Of a stretch of DNA of 64,000 nucleotides, positions 54,163 to 63,368 are shown piece by piece; position 1 is the stretch's first letter, and every line of letters begins with the position of its first letter. Source of the DNA: Desulfomarina profundi (lineage in GTDB: Bacteria > Desulfobacterota > Desulfobulbia > Desulfobulbales > Desulfocapsaceae); contig NZ_AP024086.1 of NCBI RefSeq assembly GCF_019703855.1, forward strand, positions 558,001 through 622,000. Reading direction: 5' to 3'. The notes under the pieces are model-generated. The model was not told the DNA's origin, did no database searches, and was given only the letters and a program-made list of their open reading frames with translations. The translations under genes and the position numbers were made by a program.

Positions 54163-56003
54163 AGATGGGGCCGAGAAAGTTGCTGTGGCAGATGTTTCCA
54201 GTCAATGTGGTCATTATTCTCCTGGCTATTCTGGCGGTGAGCTGGTTTTCCACTTCCACATTTCAGGAATTCTATTTTGCAGATGTCACTGCAGATCTTG
54301 AAGCCAGAGCCAGCCTGTTGAAATCAAGAATAAAGGACCTGGTCCGCGGGAACAGATTGGAGGAATTGCGGCGATACTGTGTCTTTGCCGGACGGGAATC
54401 CGCTACCAGGATAACGGTGATTCTGGCAAACGGCAGAGTTCTTGCTGATTCCAAGGAAAACCCGGATATCATGGATAATCACCGTCACCGACCGGAAATT
54501 GAAAAGGCTCTGCTCGGGGAAAAAGGGGTTTCAAGGCGATTCAGCCACACCCTGGATGAAAACCTTATCTATGTGGCTGTCCCGCTTTATGGTATTTTGT
54601 CTCCCAAATCCCCGGAGAGCGCAGGTTTAACAGTGGAAGCTGTTTTGCGTACCTCGGTTTCCGTGTCATCTCTAGACAGAACACTGGAAAGAATGCGGTT
54701 GCGGATCGGTCTGGTCTCCTTTGGTGTAATTTTTTTTGCCGCACTGATTACCCTCCTTATATCCCGTAGTATCAGCAGACCTCTGGAGCAGATGACAAGG
54801 AAGGCCGAACAGTTTGCCCGGGGGGATTTCAGTACCAGGATGATGCCGGTAGCCGGGAAGACCGCATCCCTGGAGGTTATGAAACTCTCCACCTCCATGG
54901 ACAGGATGGCCCAACTGCTTGATGAGAAGATCCGTGAAATAGAGACTCATCGAAACCGGCTGGAGACTGTTTTTTCCAGCATGGTGGAGGCCGTGGTGGC
55001 CATTGATCGGCAAGAGCGGGTAATGTCGATCAATGATGAAGCGGCAAGATTGTTTGGTGTAAAAAAAGAGAGAGTGGTGGGCAGGCTGGTGCAGGAACTG
55101 GTACGAAATAACCACTTGCTGCAGCAGATTACCGGGGTTCTTGAAAATGGTGTGCCTGTTGAGGACGAAATAACCCTCCCCGGCTCCTTCAGGGACAGAT
55201 GCCTGCAAATCCATGTCGTCACCCTCCAGGACATGGATGGAGAAGGAGGTGGTGTTCTTCTGGTAATGAATGATGTCAGTAAATTAAAACGACTGGAAGG
55301 TATCAGGCGGGATTTTGTCGCCAATGTTTCCCATGAATTGCGGACTCCTACGACATCCATCCGGGGGTATGTTGAAACGGTACTGGACGGGGCCCTTGAT
55401 GACCAGAAAGAAGCCAGACGTTTTCTCGAAATTGTGCTCCATCAGGCGGTTCGGTTATCCACTATAATTGATGACCTGCTGCTCCTGTCCCGAATAGAGG
55501 AAGATTCAAACCGGGGTAATATACAGCTTGTTGAAGGACTGTTGAAGCCGGTGATTCTGTCTGCAGGAAAAAGCTGTCAGCATAAAGCGGAAGAGGCCAG
55601 TATTACCATTGTTACTGAATGTACAGGTGATCTTCGGGTTATGATGAACAATACATTGCTCGAACAGGCGCTGGTGAATCTGCTCGTCAATGGTATCAGT
55701 TACAGCCCTGAGGGCAGTACTGTTATGATCAAGGTGAGTGAGGAAAAAAACTGTGGAGGCTCACAGGTGAAAATTTGCGTAAAAGACGAGGGCTGTGGCA
55801 TAGCCGGTGAACATCTGCCCCGCCTTTTTGAGCGTTTTTACCGGAGTGACAAGGCGCGGAGCAGAGATCTCGGAGGGACCGGTCTCGGTCTGGCGATTGT
55901 AAAACATATTGTACAGGCACATGGTGGAAATGTGGAAGTCAGAAGCGAGGAGGGAGCAGGATCCGAATTCATAATTATACTGCAGGGACTTGAGGAGGTG
56001 TAG
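54159..56003 (+). CDS. phoR: Phosphate regulon sensor kinase PhoR
   Basis: 614 residues. Two membrane helices (about 12-32 and 183-203) enclose a periplasmic sensor region, followed by HAMP (RPLEQMTRKAEQFARGDFST), PAS (about 265-370), HisKA (NVSHELRTPTTSIRGYVET) and HATPase (VNGISYSPEGST, DEGCGIAGEHLPRLFERFYR, GGTGLGLAIVKH). It overlaps the phoB stop by 4 bases. The large periplasmic domain is unlike E. coli PhoR but common elsewhere. Confidence 0.92.
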   Translation: MKMGPRKLLWQMFPVNVVIILLAILAVSWFSTSTFQEFYFADVTADLEARASLLKSRIKDLVRGNRLEELRRYCVFAGRESATRITVILANGRVLADSKENPDIMDNHRHRPEIEKALLGEKGVSRRFSHTLDENLIYVAVPLYGILSPKSPESAGLTVEAVLRTSVSVSSLDRTLERMRLRIGLVSFGVIFFAALITLLISRSISRPLEQMTRKAEQFARGDFSTRMMPVAGKTASLEVMKLSTSMDRMAQLLDEKIREIETHRNRLETVFSSMVEAVVAIDRQERVMSINDEAARLFGVKKERVVGRLVQELVRNNHLLQQITGVLENGVPVEDEITLPGSFRDRCLQIHVVTLQDMDGEGGGVLLVMNDVSKLKRLEGIRRDFVANVSHELRTPTTSIRGYVETVLDGALDDQKEARRFLEIVLHQAVRLSTIIDDLLLLSRIEEDSNRGNIQLVEGLLKPVILSAGKSCQHKAEEASITIVTECTGDLRVMMNNTLLEQALVNLLVNGISYSPEGSTVMIKVSEEKNCGGSQVKICVKDEGCGIAGEHLPRLFERFYRSDKARSRDLGGTGLGLAIVKHIVQAHGGNVEVRSEEGAGSEFIIILQGLEEV

Positions 56004-56006
56004 CCC

Positions 56007-56036
56007 ACATTTCTCATGAACATTGTGTCAATTTTG
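56007..56036. repeat. Dispersed repeat (ATTTCTCATGAACATTGTGTC)
   Basis: It matches about 36897-36922 with few changes (CATGAACATTGTGTCAATTTT against CTTGAACATTGTGTCAATTTT) and lies just after the phoR stop. Confidence 0.5.
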
Positions 56037-56156
56037 AGAATAGTTGTAGAATACAAATAATTAGCCAACTATCAGTAATCGAACAAAATTCACACAATGT
56101 TCACACAAGGTCAGCCCAGGCGACGTTATCTTCTGCAATATTTCAACAGTAAATAT

Positions 56157-56318
56157 GATGGACTCGTAAAAACTCCGATCTACTGCGTTGTGGGGTGATC
56201 GTGTAATGCTCGACGTACTCTATGTACGCCTGCGCTTACACGACACCGCCACGCCTTGTATATCGAAGTTTTTCCAGAGTCCATCTGGGAACGTTGAACG
56301 ACTTTTTACGAGATCATC
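56157..56318 (+). mobile_element. 162-bp MITE, copy 1
   Basis: It starts GATGGACTCGTAAAAA and ends TTTTTACGAGATCATC, terminal inverted repeats matching at 14 of 16 positions. It is flanked on both sides by AAATAT (56151-56156 and 56319-56324), a 6-bp target duplication. It is nearly identical (3 differences) to the reverse complement of 58095-58256. The interior is itself palindromic around 56220. It has no coding capacity of its own. Confidence 0.88.
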
Positions 56319-56367
56319 AAATATAGGTCACTATTATTTACTGTTGAAAATTTTGAAGCTGACGCCG

Positions 56368-56390
56368 CCTGAACTGATGAGAAATGCGGG
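56368..56390. repeat. Dispersed 23-bp repeat, second copy
   Basis: Identical over 23 bases to 10679-10701 (CCTGAACTGATGAGAAATGC and three more bases). Confidence 0.6.
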
Positions 56391-56488
56391 GTAGACCGAA
56401 TTTTTCTGGTTGCGTACGGGACTCAGCCTGGCAGGACAGGTGCATTTTCGATCTGGTTGAGTAGTTTTGTATGCAATCAGAAAAGTTT

Positions 56489-56517
56489 TTGACAAAGCCG
56501 GTGCGCAGGTTTATATT
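56489..56517 (+). promoter_or_regulatory. Sigma-70 promoter for tRNA-Gly
   Basis: TTGACA (56489-56494), a 17-base spacer and TATATT (56512-56517) lie 13 bases before the tRNA. This is a near-consensus promoter. Confidence 0.75.
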
Positions 56518-56529
56518 GCCGGAAAATGG

Positions 56530-56604
56530 GCGGGATTAACTCAGTGGTAGAGTGTTAGCTTCCCAAGCTGAAGGTCGCCAGTTCGAATCTGGTATCCCGC
56601 TCCA
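56530..56604 (+). tRNA. tRNA-Gly (anticodon CCC)
   Basis: A 75-base cloverleaf with CCA encoded. Acceptor GCGGGAT pairs with ATCCCGC and the discriminator is T. The anticodon arm is TTAGC-TTCCCAA-GCTGA, giving CCC for GGG codons. The T-arm GTTCGAATC is present. It sits between the two MITE copies. Confidence 0.95.
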
Positions 56605-56695
56605 TTTTCACTGGCTGTCCATAAATGATCTTCCGGCCGGATTTCCGTGTTGCTACGAAAATAAAGATGCATACGTATGTTTTATATGTTGCGCT

Positions 56696-58072
56696 TTAAT
56701 GATGATCGGATTCGGTTCCTTTTTCCCCTACGGCTTCTGCTGCCATCGCCATGATTTCCCTGCTTTTTTGTCCCCCCGGAGTATCAGGAGTTTCTGTCCC
56801 GAAAATGGCTTTTATGATTTTGCGGGACCGTAATGGGTCCATGGGCGCGGCCGGCAGGAGTTGCTTTGTTGTGCTGGAGCAATGTATTATGCCGGTATCC
56901 TGCAGCCGTGTGAGAACTTCCTTGAGCACTGTTCGAGAATAGTGGGGAAGCTGCCGGTAGAGATCTGTTGACAGAATGGCTGTATCATTTAAAAATGATA
57001 TGTAAATACAGTCTGTTATGTCAAATGCAGCAGCCAGTTGCAGGGAGGGGGCCTCTTTTTTCCTGAGCAGTGTATAGGTTCCCAGATTCTGTATTCCGTA
57101 GGCAACCTGTGCTCCCGTTAGAATAAATATCCAGCCGAGATACATCCACACAAGAAAGAGCGGCAGTGTTGCAAAGGAGCCGTAAATGGCATTGTATTTT
57201 GCCACGCCAATCTGGAGAGTGATATAAATATTCTGTACAGTGAACCACAGGAGAGCTGCCAGAATCGCACCGAAAACGGCAGGAAGTGTTTTGACCCTGG
57301 TATTGGGAAAAAAGATATAGATGATATAGAGAGTGAAAGCGATAAAGAAAACGGGTAACAGCTTGAGGAGCAGGGTCTGCAGCCAGATAAAGGGAATGAA
57401 AAGATCCATTTTTGCAGCCAGGGCCGGATTTTTTAAAAAAGCACTGGCTGCAAAAGCTACATTAATGGACACTGGCATCAGGATAAGCAGGGCAAGGTAG
57501 TCCGCGATTTTTCTCAGCAGTGGTCTGCCGTTTTCCACTTTCCATATGCAGTTCATTGCCGATTCGATATGGTTCAGAACAAGAATGACACTGAGCAGAA
57601 TGCCTATCATTCCAATGGTGCCGATCGTGGTGAAGCTGGTTCGTTCAACGTAGTCGAACAGGGTGTCGGCAGCTGAACGGAGATGAGCTGTGAGGGTTTT
57701 CGTACCTTTTTCCTGTGTTCCGGTTTCTTCCGGAGAAGGACTGAATCCAGGGACCTTCAATGAGGAGCTGGATGTTTCAAGGGTGTCTATATAGGCATAG
57801 GCAGCCTTTTTCAGTTGATCTCCTCCGCCCAGGCCTTTGACGACCGCAGTGCTCATGGCCAGCACGGGAACAAGTGAAAGCAGAACCGTGTAGGTGAGAG
57901 CTGCGGATCTGAGGGAGAGGTTATTTGCACCAAATTCTTTGATTATTATCAGAATGAGCCGGACAGCATTACGTATCTTTTTCTGGAGAAACGAAGCGGA
58001 CGGAGAATTACCGGCAGCCCAGCTGGTGAGGGTGAGTCGTCTGGAAGGCTTTTCTGAAGTGGAGGAGTCCAT
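56696..58072 (-). CDS. YihY/RbnBN-family inner-membrane protein
   Basis: About 458 residues from MDSSTSEKPSRRL at 58072. Six hydrophobic helices carry the family motifs SLRSAALTYTVLLSLVPVLAM near the start and LPLFLVWMYLGWIFILTGAQVAYG, followed by a winged-helix-like C-terminal part (RQLPHYSRTVLKEVLTRLQDTGIIHC). The frame stays open upstream to 58225, but those 51 codons mostly come from the inserted MITE and should not be annotated. No strong ribosome site precedes 58072. Before the insertion it lay directly after the hybrid kinase gene. The family function is unsettled; it is not RNase BN. Confidence 0.85.
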   Translation of the reverse strand: MDSSTSEKPSRRLTLTSWAAGNSPSASFLQKKIRNAVRLILIIIKEFGANNLSLRSAALTYTVLLSLVPVLAMSTAVVKGLGGGDQLKKAAYAYIDTLETSSSSLKVPGFSPSPEETGTQEKGTKTLTAHLRSAADTLFDYVERTSFTTIGTIGMIGILLSVILVLNHIESAMNCIWKVENGRPLLRKIADYLALLILMPVSINVAFAASAFLKNPALAAKMDLFIPFIWLQTLLLKLLPVFFIAFTLYIIYIFFPNTRVKTLPAVFGAILAALLWFTVQNIYITLQIGVAKYNAIYGSFATLPLFLVWMYLGWIFILTGAQVAYGIQNLGTYTLLRKKEAPSLQLAAAFDITDCIYISFLNDTAILSTDLYRQLPHYSRTVLKEVLTRLQDTGIIHCSSTTKQLLPAAPMDPLRSRKIIKAIFGTETPDTPGGQKSREIMAMAAEAVGEKGTESDHH

Positions 58073-58094
58073 GGGACAATGCAGTATCAGTTTT

Positions 58095-58256
58095 GATGAT
58101 CTCGTAAAAAGTCGTTCAACGTTCTCAGATGGACTCTGGAAAAACTTCGATATACAAGGCGTGGCGGTGTCGTGTAAGCGCAGGCGTACATATAGTACGT
58201 CGAGCATTACACGATCACCCCACAACGCAGTAAATCGGAGTTTTTACGAGTCCATC
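58095..58256 (-). mobile_element. 162-bp MITE, copy 2 (inverted)
   Basis: It starts GATGATCTCGTAAAAA and ends TTTTTACGAGTCCATC. It is flanked by AGTTTT at 58089-58094 and 58257-58262, a 6-bp target duplication. It lies in opposite orientation to copy 1. It entered exactly at the stop codon of the hybrid kinase gene; the first bases of the element restore TGA, so the protein end is unchanged. Confidence 0.88.
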
Positions 58257-60339
58257 AGTTTTTACTGTAAAGCCATTTCTCAAGAATCTGAAAGACGGTT
58301 TCTCTTTTTATGGGTTTGGTGATGTAGTCGTCCATACCTGCTTCGAGACAGAGTTCCCTGTCACCTTTCATGGCGTTGGCGGTCATGGCAATAATTGGGA
58401 TATCTGCGTGTCCCTGCTTTCTGATCTGCCGTGTAGCCTCATGTCCATCCATCACCGGCATCTGAATATCCATCAGGATGGTGTCGAATTTATCCGGTGA
58501 AGACGCGTATGTTTCAACAGCCTGTTTTCCATTGCCGACAACCGTGACTGAATACCCCGCTTTGCTCAGCATCATCTGGGCCAGTTTCTGGTTGACCGGG
58601 TTATCCTCCGCAAGCAGGATGCGGACGGACTGTTTCAGTTCTTCACGGACTGAATACTGGGTGACAAGTTGATCTTTTTGGGATTCATTTTTCTTGCTGT
58701 CTTCCGGCTTCAGTATTTTGGAAAGTGTCCTGAGCAGGATTGTTGGTCTGGCAGGTTTGGTCAGAAAGGCATTGAAGCCGGAATCTCTGCACTTGCCCGC
58801 TATCTTTTCGGCGGAAGAAGTATAGGCCAGAAGGGGCAGGGAGGTGGAGTCGTAGCCCTTGGATCGTATTTTTTCTGCCAGGTTAAAGCCGGAAATGTGG
58901 GGCATAATCAGATCGAGAATGGCAATATTGAATGGTTTCTCTGCTTTTTCCGCCTCTGCCATGGTCTTGAGAGTTTTCCGGGGATCTATGATGCATGTAG
59001 CCTTCATTCCCCCCTTTTTAAGGATACCGGACAGGATTTCGTTATTCGTTTTATTGTCATCGACGACAAGAACTCGAATACCCTGCAGGTTCTCCTCTGT
59101 CGGTTTTCTTTCCTGGCGTATGGATGATTTTTTCATGATCGCAGTAAAATGAAAGGTGGTTCCGACCCCCACTTCACTGGTTACCCATACATGGCCGTTC
59201 ATCAGCGCCGCGATTTTTCTGCAGATGGAAAGACCGAGACCGGTGCCGCCATATTTCCTGGTGGTGGTACCATCAGCCTGTTTGAACACCTCAAATATGG
59301 ATTCATACTTGTTTTTCGCGATGCCGATTCCGGTGTCCCTGATTTTGCTGAGCAGGGTAATTGTTTCGTCCGTTTCCTGCTGAACTTCGATGGCCAGTTC
59401 GAGTTCACCCTGTTCGGTGAATTTAGCGGCATTGCCAAGAAGATTGACAAGTACCTGGCGGAATCTGCCCGGATCACCCTTGACGTTGGCCGGGACGTTG
59501 TCATCAATCCGGCAGAGGACTTCAACGGGTTTTCCGGCAACCCTGGGCCGGATCAGTTCGCAGACATCATGGGCAGTTATCTCCGGGTCAAAATCGATAT
59601 ATTCCAGAGTCATCTGGCCGGCTTCAACCTTGGAGAAATCAAGAATATCATTGATCAGGCCAAGGAGTGCTTCACCACTGCGTTTGATGGTCATGGCGAA
59701 GTCGCGCTGTTCTTCGTCCAGTTCTGTTGCCAGCAGCATATCGGTAAAACCGATAACCCCGTTCATCGGCGTGCGGATCTCATGGCTCATGGCGGCCAGG
59801 AACTGGCTTTTCGCTACATTGGCAGCTTCTGCGGCCATTTTGGATTTTCGGAGTTCCTTCGTCTGTTTTTCTATTTCAGATTGGAGGGTGTTGGAATACT
59901 TTTCCTGCTGTTCATGGATTATCTGGTAGCTTCGCTGGTTTTCTTCCAGCATTTCCTGATGCTTGGCATCCATCACCTGGAATTTTCGGTTAAACTGTTT
60001 CTTCTGAATATCCAGTTTCTTTTGAACTTTTGCAAGCTCCCTGCCGCTAAAAAAGGTTTTGATTGCCAGTCCGGCAAGGCGCTGAATAAATTTTTCCTCC
60101 GAGAAGTTGTCTTCAGCGTGGAAGCAGAGGGTGGTTTTCAGCGTGGGCAGGTATTTCGTTACACTTTTTATGGGACCATTTACCGGTAGAACAGGCTGTC
60201 TGTCGGTTGCTGTTTTCTGATCGTCGGGGATAGCAGTGACTGATATACCGGGAAGATTGTCCTTCAGGTGAGCAAGAAGTTCCTGTAACTCTTCTGCTTC
60301 CGAATTTTCCTTTTTAAAAAGGTTTGAAAAGTCAGTCAT
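58255..60339 (-). CDS. Hybrid histidine kinase with two receiver domains
   Basis: 694 residues with no membrane helix. An N-terminal coiled coil (about 105-180, [20 protein letters not shown]) leads to HisKA ([20 protein letters not shown]) and HATPase ([43 protein letters not shown]). Two receivers follow: [12 protein letters not shown] with [13 protein letters not shown], and [18 protein letters not shown] with [15 protein letters not shown]. It is a phosphorelay protein of BarA-like layout without an Hpt domain. It lies 12 bases after the HDOD gene. Confidence 0.92.
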   Translation of the reverse strand: MTDFSNLFKKENSEAEELQELLAHLKDNLPGISVTAIPDDQKTATDRQPVLPVNGPIKSVTKYLPTLKTTLCFHAEDNFSEEKFIQRLAGLAIKTFFSGRELAKVQKKLDIQKKQFNRKFQVMDAKHQEMLEENQRSYQIIHEQQEKYSNTLQSEIEKQTKELRKSKMAAEAANVAKSQFLAAMSHEIRTPMNGVIGFTDMLLATELDEEQRDFAMTIKRSGEALLGLINDILDFSKVEAGQMTLEYIDFDPEITAHDVCELIRPRVAGKPVEVLCRIDDNVPANVKGDPGRFRQVLVNLLGNAAKFTEQGELELAIEVQQETDETITLLSKIRDTGIGIAKNKYESIFEVFKQADGTTTRKYGGTGLGLSICRKIAALMNGHVWVTSEVGVGTTFHFTAIMKKSSIRQERKPTEENLQGIRVLVVDDNKTNNEILSGILKKGGMKATCIIDPRKTLKTMAEAEKAEKPFNIAILDLIMPHISGFNLAEKIRSKGYDSTSLPLLAYTSSAEKIAGKCRDSGFNAFLTKPARPTILLRTLSKILKPEDSKKNESQKDQLVTQYSVREELKQSVRILLAEDNPVNQKLAQMMLSKAGYSVTVVGNGKQAVETYASSPDKFDTILMDIQMPVMDGHEATRQIRKQGHADIPIIAMTANAMKGDRELCLEAGMDDYITKPIKRETVFQILEKWLYSKN

Positions 60340-60351
60340 TTTGTCCTCAGT

Positions 60352-61191
60352 TTAACCGTATATTGACTGGGCGTTTTCAATTTCTGCCGGAAGATCTTCC
60401 ATAAGTACCGAGTATTCATCCATATTTTCCTTGAGGTGTTCAAGGAGGGGAGGCGAGATCACTGTCTCGATATCGGGCAGGGTTGAAAACTGCAGTTTGT
60501 CGGCGATAAATTCGGAAATCTGTATTATTCCTGTGAGGCTTGCCGGATCCACGTCTTCCATGATTGTGTGATGGTCTCTGATCGCCGCCACCGTGTTTTC
60601 AGGCATATTCCAGTCAAGGCTCATGAAATAGCCGATTTCGCAGTGATCCGTTCCGAAGTGCTCTCTTTCAAGTATGATCAGATTACGTGTTGAAGTACAG
60701 GTGGAACAGATTTCATGGAAATTTTCCTTTTCAACCTGTTCTTCTACCAGAAGACCAAAATCATGTAAAATACCACAAAGATAGGCATCATCACCATTAA
60801 CACCGAAGATGCGTTCAGCCACCATCTTTGCACAGATGGAAACGACGGCGGAATGTATCCACAACCGTGTTTTTGAAAAAATAGCAGTATTTTCGGGAGG
60901 TTCGTCAAAGATGGTTTTCAGAGCATCGGTCACGGCAAGGTTGTGGAGGTTTTTCATGCCGATGAAAGCCACAGCTCGTCCTATGGAGTCAACTTTCTGG
61001 GCCAGGCCGTAATAGGGACTGTTTACCAGACGTAACAGTCTGGTTACCAGGATCGGATCCATCTTGATCACTTCCTCGAAATCCTTGATGGTCGATTCGC
61101 TGTCCGCAATAAGTGCTGACAGGGTGGTTACCACATGGGGAAGGGGTTGAATATCTGTAAATTTATCAATAAATAGGTTTGCTGTTGACAT
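60352..61191 (-). CDS. HDOD-domain signalling protein
   Basis: 279 residues of the HDOD (HD-related output) fold. LPHVVTTLSALIADSESTIKDFEEVI is at the start, with RLLRLVNSPYYGLAQKVDSIGRAVAFIG in the core and CGILHDFGLLVEEQV as the HD-like site. HDOD proteins act in signal transduction alongside kinases and c-di-GMP enzymes. It is co-transcribed with the hybrid kinase. Confidence 0.88.
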   Translation of the reverse strand: MSTANLFIDKFTDIQPLPHVVTTLSALIADSESTIKDFEEVIKMDPILVTRLLRLVNSPYYGLAQKVDSIGRAVAFIGMKNLHNLAVTDALKTIFDEPPENTAIFSKTRLWIHSAVVSICAKMVAERIFGVNGDDAYLCGILHDFGLLVEEQVEKENFHEICSTCTSTRNLIILEREHFGTDHCEIGYFMSLDWNMPENTVAAIRDHHTIMEDVDPASLTGIIQISEFIADKLQFSTLPDIETVISPPLLEHLKENMDEYSVLMEDLPAEIENAQSIYG

Positions 61192-61267
61192 GAAATCCCT
61201 TATCAGTCTGCAGGGCGTGCAGCCGTTTGCGCCATTACCCCGAATCCATGAGCGTTTAATAATGATG

Positions 61268-61290
61268 CTTACAAATCCTGTGACCAGTTA
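61268..61290. repeat. Short dispersed repeat, copy B (CCTGTGACCAGTTA type)
   Basis: TTACAAATCCTGTGACCAGT matches copy A near 2279 almost exactly. It lies between the MoaE-like gene and the HDOD gene. Confidence 0.5.
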
Positions 61291-61302
61291 CACATTAAGT
61301 CG

Positions 61303-61674
61303 TCACGGATTCAGGATTATTTCTTGTTTTGTTATAGCTTCCGCCTTCACCCGGTCGAGCAGTTCCGCCAGAACTGGTTTGATGTTTTCCCGGATATCAC
61401 CGGCGACGATTATATAGAGCAGATCGTCACCCGGTTGAAATGTTCCTGAATATGCTTTAATTATTATATCAAAAATACCTTCAGATTGAAGATATTCTTG
61501 GCGGAGGGTTTCAATTTTTTCTGAATCGGGGGTGACTTTCAGTGCGCTGACCTTTGCCCGGTTTTTGCGTGACCAGTTGCGTACTGTACCGTTGTGAATC
61601 AAGATCATTCCCACGTTATCTGTAAAATCCGGTCTGCTTTTCAGTTCTTTCAAGGTTTTGTTAAGGTCCATCAT
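61303..61674 (-). CDS. MoaE-like protein (molybdopterin synthase large-subunit fold)
   Basis: 123 residues. GMILIHNGTVRNWSR, YSGTFQPGDDLLYIIVAGDIRENIK and the ending AEAITKQEI follow the MoaE pattern, including two C-terminal lysines in about the catalytic positions (VKAE and TKQE). True MoaE joins sulfur from MoaD to precursor Z. This copy is not next to other moa genes and is somewhat divergent, so a different role is possible. It starts 5 bases after the transglycosylase gene. Confidence 0.65.
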   Translation of the reverse strand: MMDLNKTLKELKSRPDFTDNVGMILIHNGTVRNWSRKNRAKVSALKVTPDSEKIETLRQEYLQSEGIFDIIIKAYSGTFQPGDDLLYIIVAGDIRENIKPVLAELLDRVKAEAITKQEIILNP

Positions 61675-61679
61675 TCTCC

Positions 61680-63149
61680 TCAGCTGTTATTTGTTGGTGT
61701 GATAAAATTCCGCCTGGCTGACGGCCTGTTTTTTTTCTTCGCAGTCAAAAGAGGGACAGTGTCGGGTTGGCCCAGAATGAGAGCCTGTTTTCTTTTTTTC
61801 TTTTTTCTGCTTTTCTTCTCTGAAAGAGGTGGCTGTCCAGGTTGAGGTATTCTCAATTTCTGTTTGATATAAATTGTTGCATAACGGTCGAGGTTATTGG
61901 CTTTGACCAGTTTCTCCAGTGAAATTCCGTGGAGTCTGGCAATTGAACCGGCTGTATCTCCTCTGCGAACAAGATGAAAGGAAGAGCGTCGCTGGTTTTT
62001 CTTAAAATAAGTAGATGGCAGGGAGGCTATTGCCCTTCTGATGCTTTTTGTGTTTGGCAACCTGAGCGGGTAACCCTTGGGAATGAGTTTCTCTCCAGTG
62101 AAGACAGAGGGACGAAGAGCCGGGTTGAGTGCTTTTATCTTTGCGTGGCTGAGATGAAAATGGCTGCTTATCCGGTCGATATGAATAAATCCTTTGAGTT
62201 TGAGGTACCGCGTCGCAGGATACCGCTTTTTTCGAATACGGCTCGTTTTCTCGAGTTTTTCTGCAACTTCCAGGGCCGCAAGAAATTCGGAGTAGAAATT
62301 TTTTGAGGCGAATTTAAAATGGCCGCTGTCATATCCGGAAAAAATTTTCTGATAATTCTCCTTTGCGACCACAGCCCTTACCATGCCCGCCAGACCATAA
62401 TTATAGGACGTTATGGCCAGAGGCCAGTTATGCAGAGTCTGGTAACTATTTTTAAGGTAACGGGCGGCAGCCCGTGTTGAGATAATGGGATCCAGGCGTT
62501 CATCGATTGTATAGTTGATAGCAAGATACTGTCTGCCGGTTCCCCTGGTGAATTGCCACATACCTGCAGCCCCGAATTTTGAATAGGCCCTGGTGTTGAA
62601 CGATGATTCAACATGGGGAATATAGGCGAGTTCTTCCGGCAGTTTCATGGATCGAAATATTCTTTTCATTTCTTCCATGTAGGCTCCGGCCCTGATTACA
62701 CCCTGGAGAAAACGTTCACGCTGTCCAGTCTGAATACGAACATTTTCTGCGGCTTTGGCCATGATCCTGAATTTATTGGGTCCCTTGAAAAGGGCAAGAA
62801 TTTTTCTTTCCCGGGACGTGGTGGCCTTTTTCTTTTTGGCAATTTTCCTTAAAAGATGTGAGTAATGTTTCAGGGCCTGTTTGCGGGCGAGCCTGTTTAC
62901 GCGGTCAGCCCCTGGAAGTTCGGAGTCGAGCAGGGGAATTACTTCGTAAATAATGGACAAATTATCTGAGTCATGTATAACTGCATCGTTCAGGGAATAA
63001 GTGGAATAGATTTTTTTCCAGAAGGCGATATTTTTCTTTATTTCGGGATAATGGGGGAACAGTTGTCCGGAAAATCCAGTTACGGGACAAGAGATGCCCA
63101 GGGTCATTATGAAAAAAATGATTGTCCGAAATAAAACCAAAATGGTCAC
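61680..63149 (-). CDS. MltD-like lytic transglycosylase with LysM domain
   Basis: 489 residues. A signal peptide (FRTIIFFIMTLGISCPVTGFS) precedes an SLT domain (about 170-300) with HVESSFNTRAYSKFGAAGMWQ, where the catalytic Glu lies in VESSF. ITSYNYGLAGM is also present, and near 390-440 a LysM unit (HLVRRGDTAGSIARLHGISLEKLVK) binds peptidoglycan. The C-terminus is very basic (SEKKSRKKKKRKQ). It cleaves murein glycan strands, forming 1,6-anhydro ends. Confidence 0.9.
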   Translation of the reverse strand: MTILVLFRTIIFFIMTLGISCPVTGFSGQLFPHYPEIKKNIAFWKKIYSTYSLNDAVIHDSDNLSIIYEVIPLLDSELPGADRVNRLARKQALKHYSHLLRKIAKKKKATTSRERKILALFKGPNKFRIMAKAAENVRIQTGQRERFLQGVIRAGAYMEEMKRIFRSMKLPEELAYIPHVESSFNTRAYSKFGAAGMWQFTRGTGRQYLAINYTIDERLDPIISTRAAARYLKNSYQTLHNWPLAITSYNYGLAGMVRAVVAKENYQKIFSGYDSGHFKFASKNFYSEFLAALEVAEKLEKTSRIRKKRYPATRYLKLKGFIHIDRISSHFHLSHAKIKALNPALRPSVFTGEKLIPKGYPLRLPNTKSIRRAIASLPSTYFKKNQRRSSFHLVRRGDTAGSIARLHGISLEKLVKANNLDRYATIYIKQKLRIPQPGQPPLSEKKSRKKKKRKQALILGQPDTVPLLTAKKKNRPSARRNFITPTNNS

Positions 63150-63368
63150 TTGGAAAAATTATTGATCACCCATGAATTCGGTCTGAGCTCTTTGCTGTTC
63201 AGATGCTGCAGTCATGCCGGGTTTCAGGTGTAATCAGAAATGTTTACAATCTCTGCAGGAAAATCCTGTAATAATGATAGCATGTCACCTGAAATTTGCA
63301 ATTGCCATTTTCCCGCAGCCTTTTCAGGATCACCCACAACAAATCAGAAGGAAGGTGTTTGAAAAACC

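Noticed and set aside
56188-56394. Open frame of 68 codons inside and after MITE copy 1
   Set aside because: It is the element read through plus the flank, with no ribosome site and no family resemblance.
58073-58225. N-terminal extension of the YihY-family protein
   Set aside because: The extra codons fall mostly in the MITE, and the same peptide appears in the other MITE copy at 56188, so it is element sequence rather than gene.
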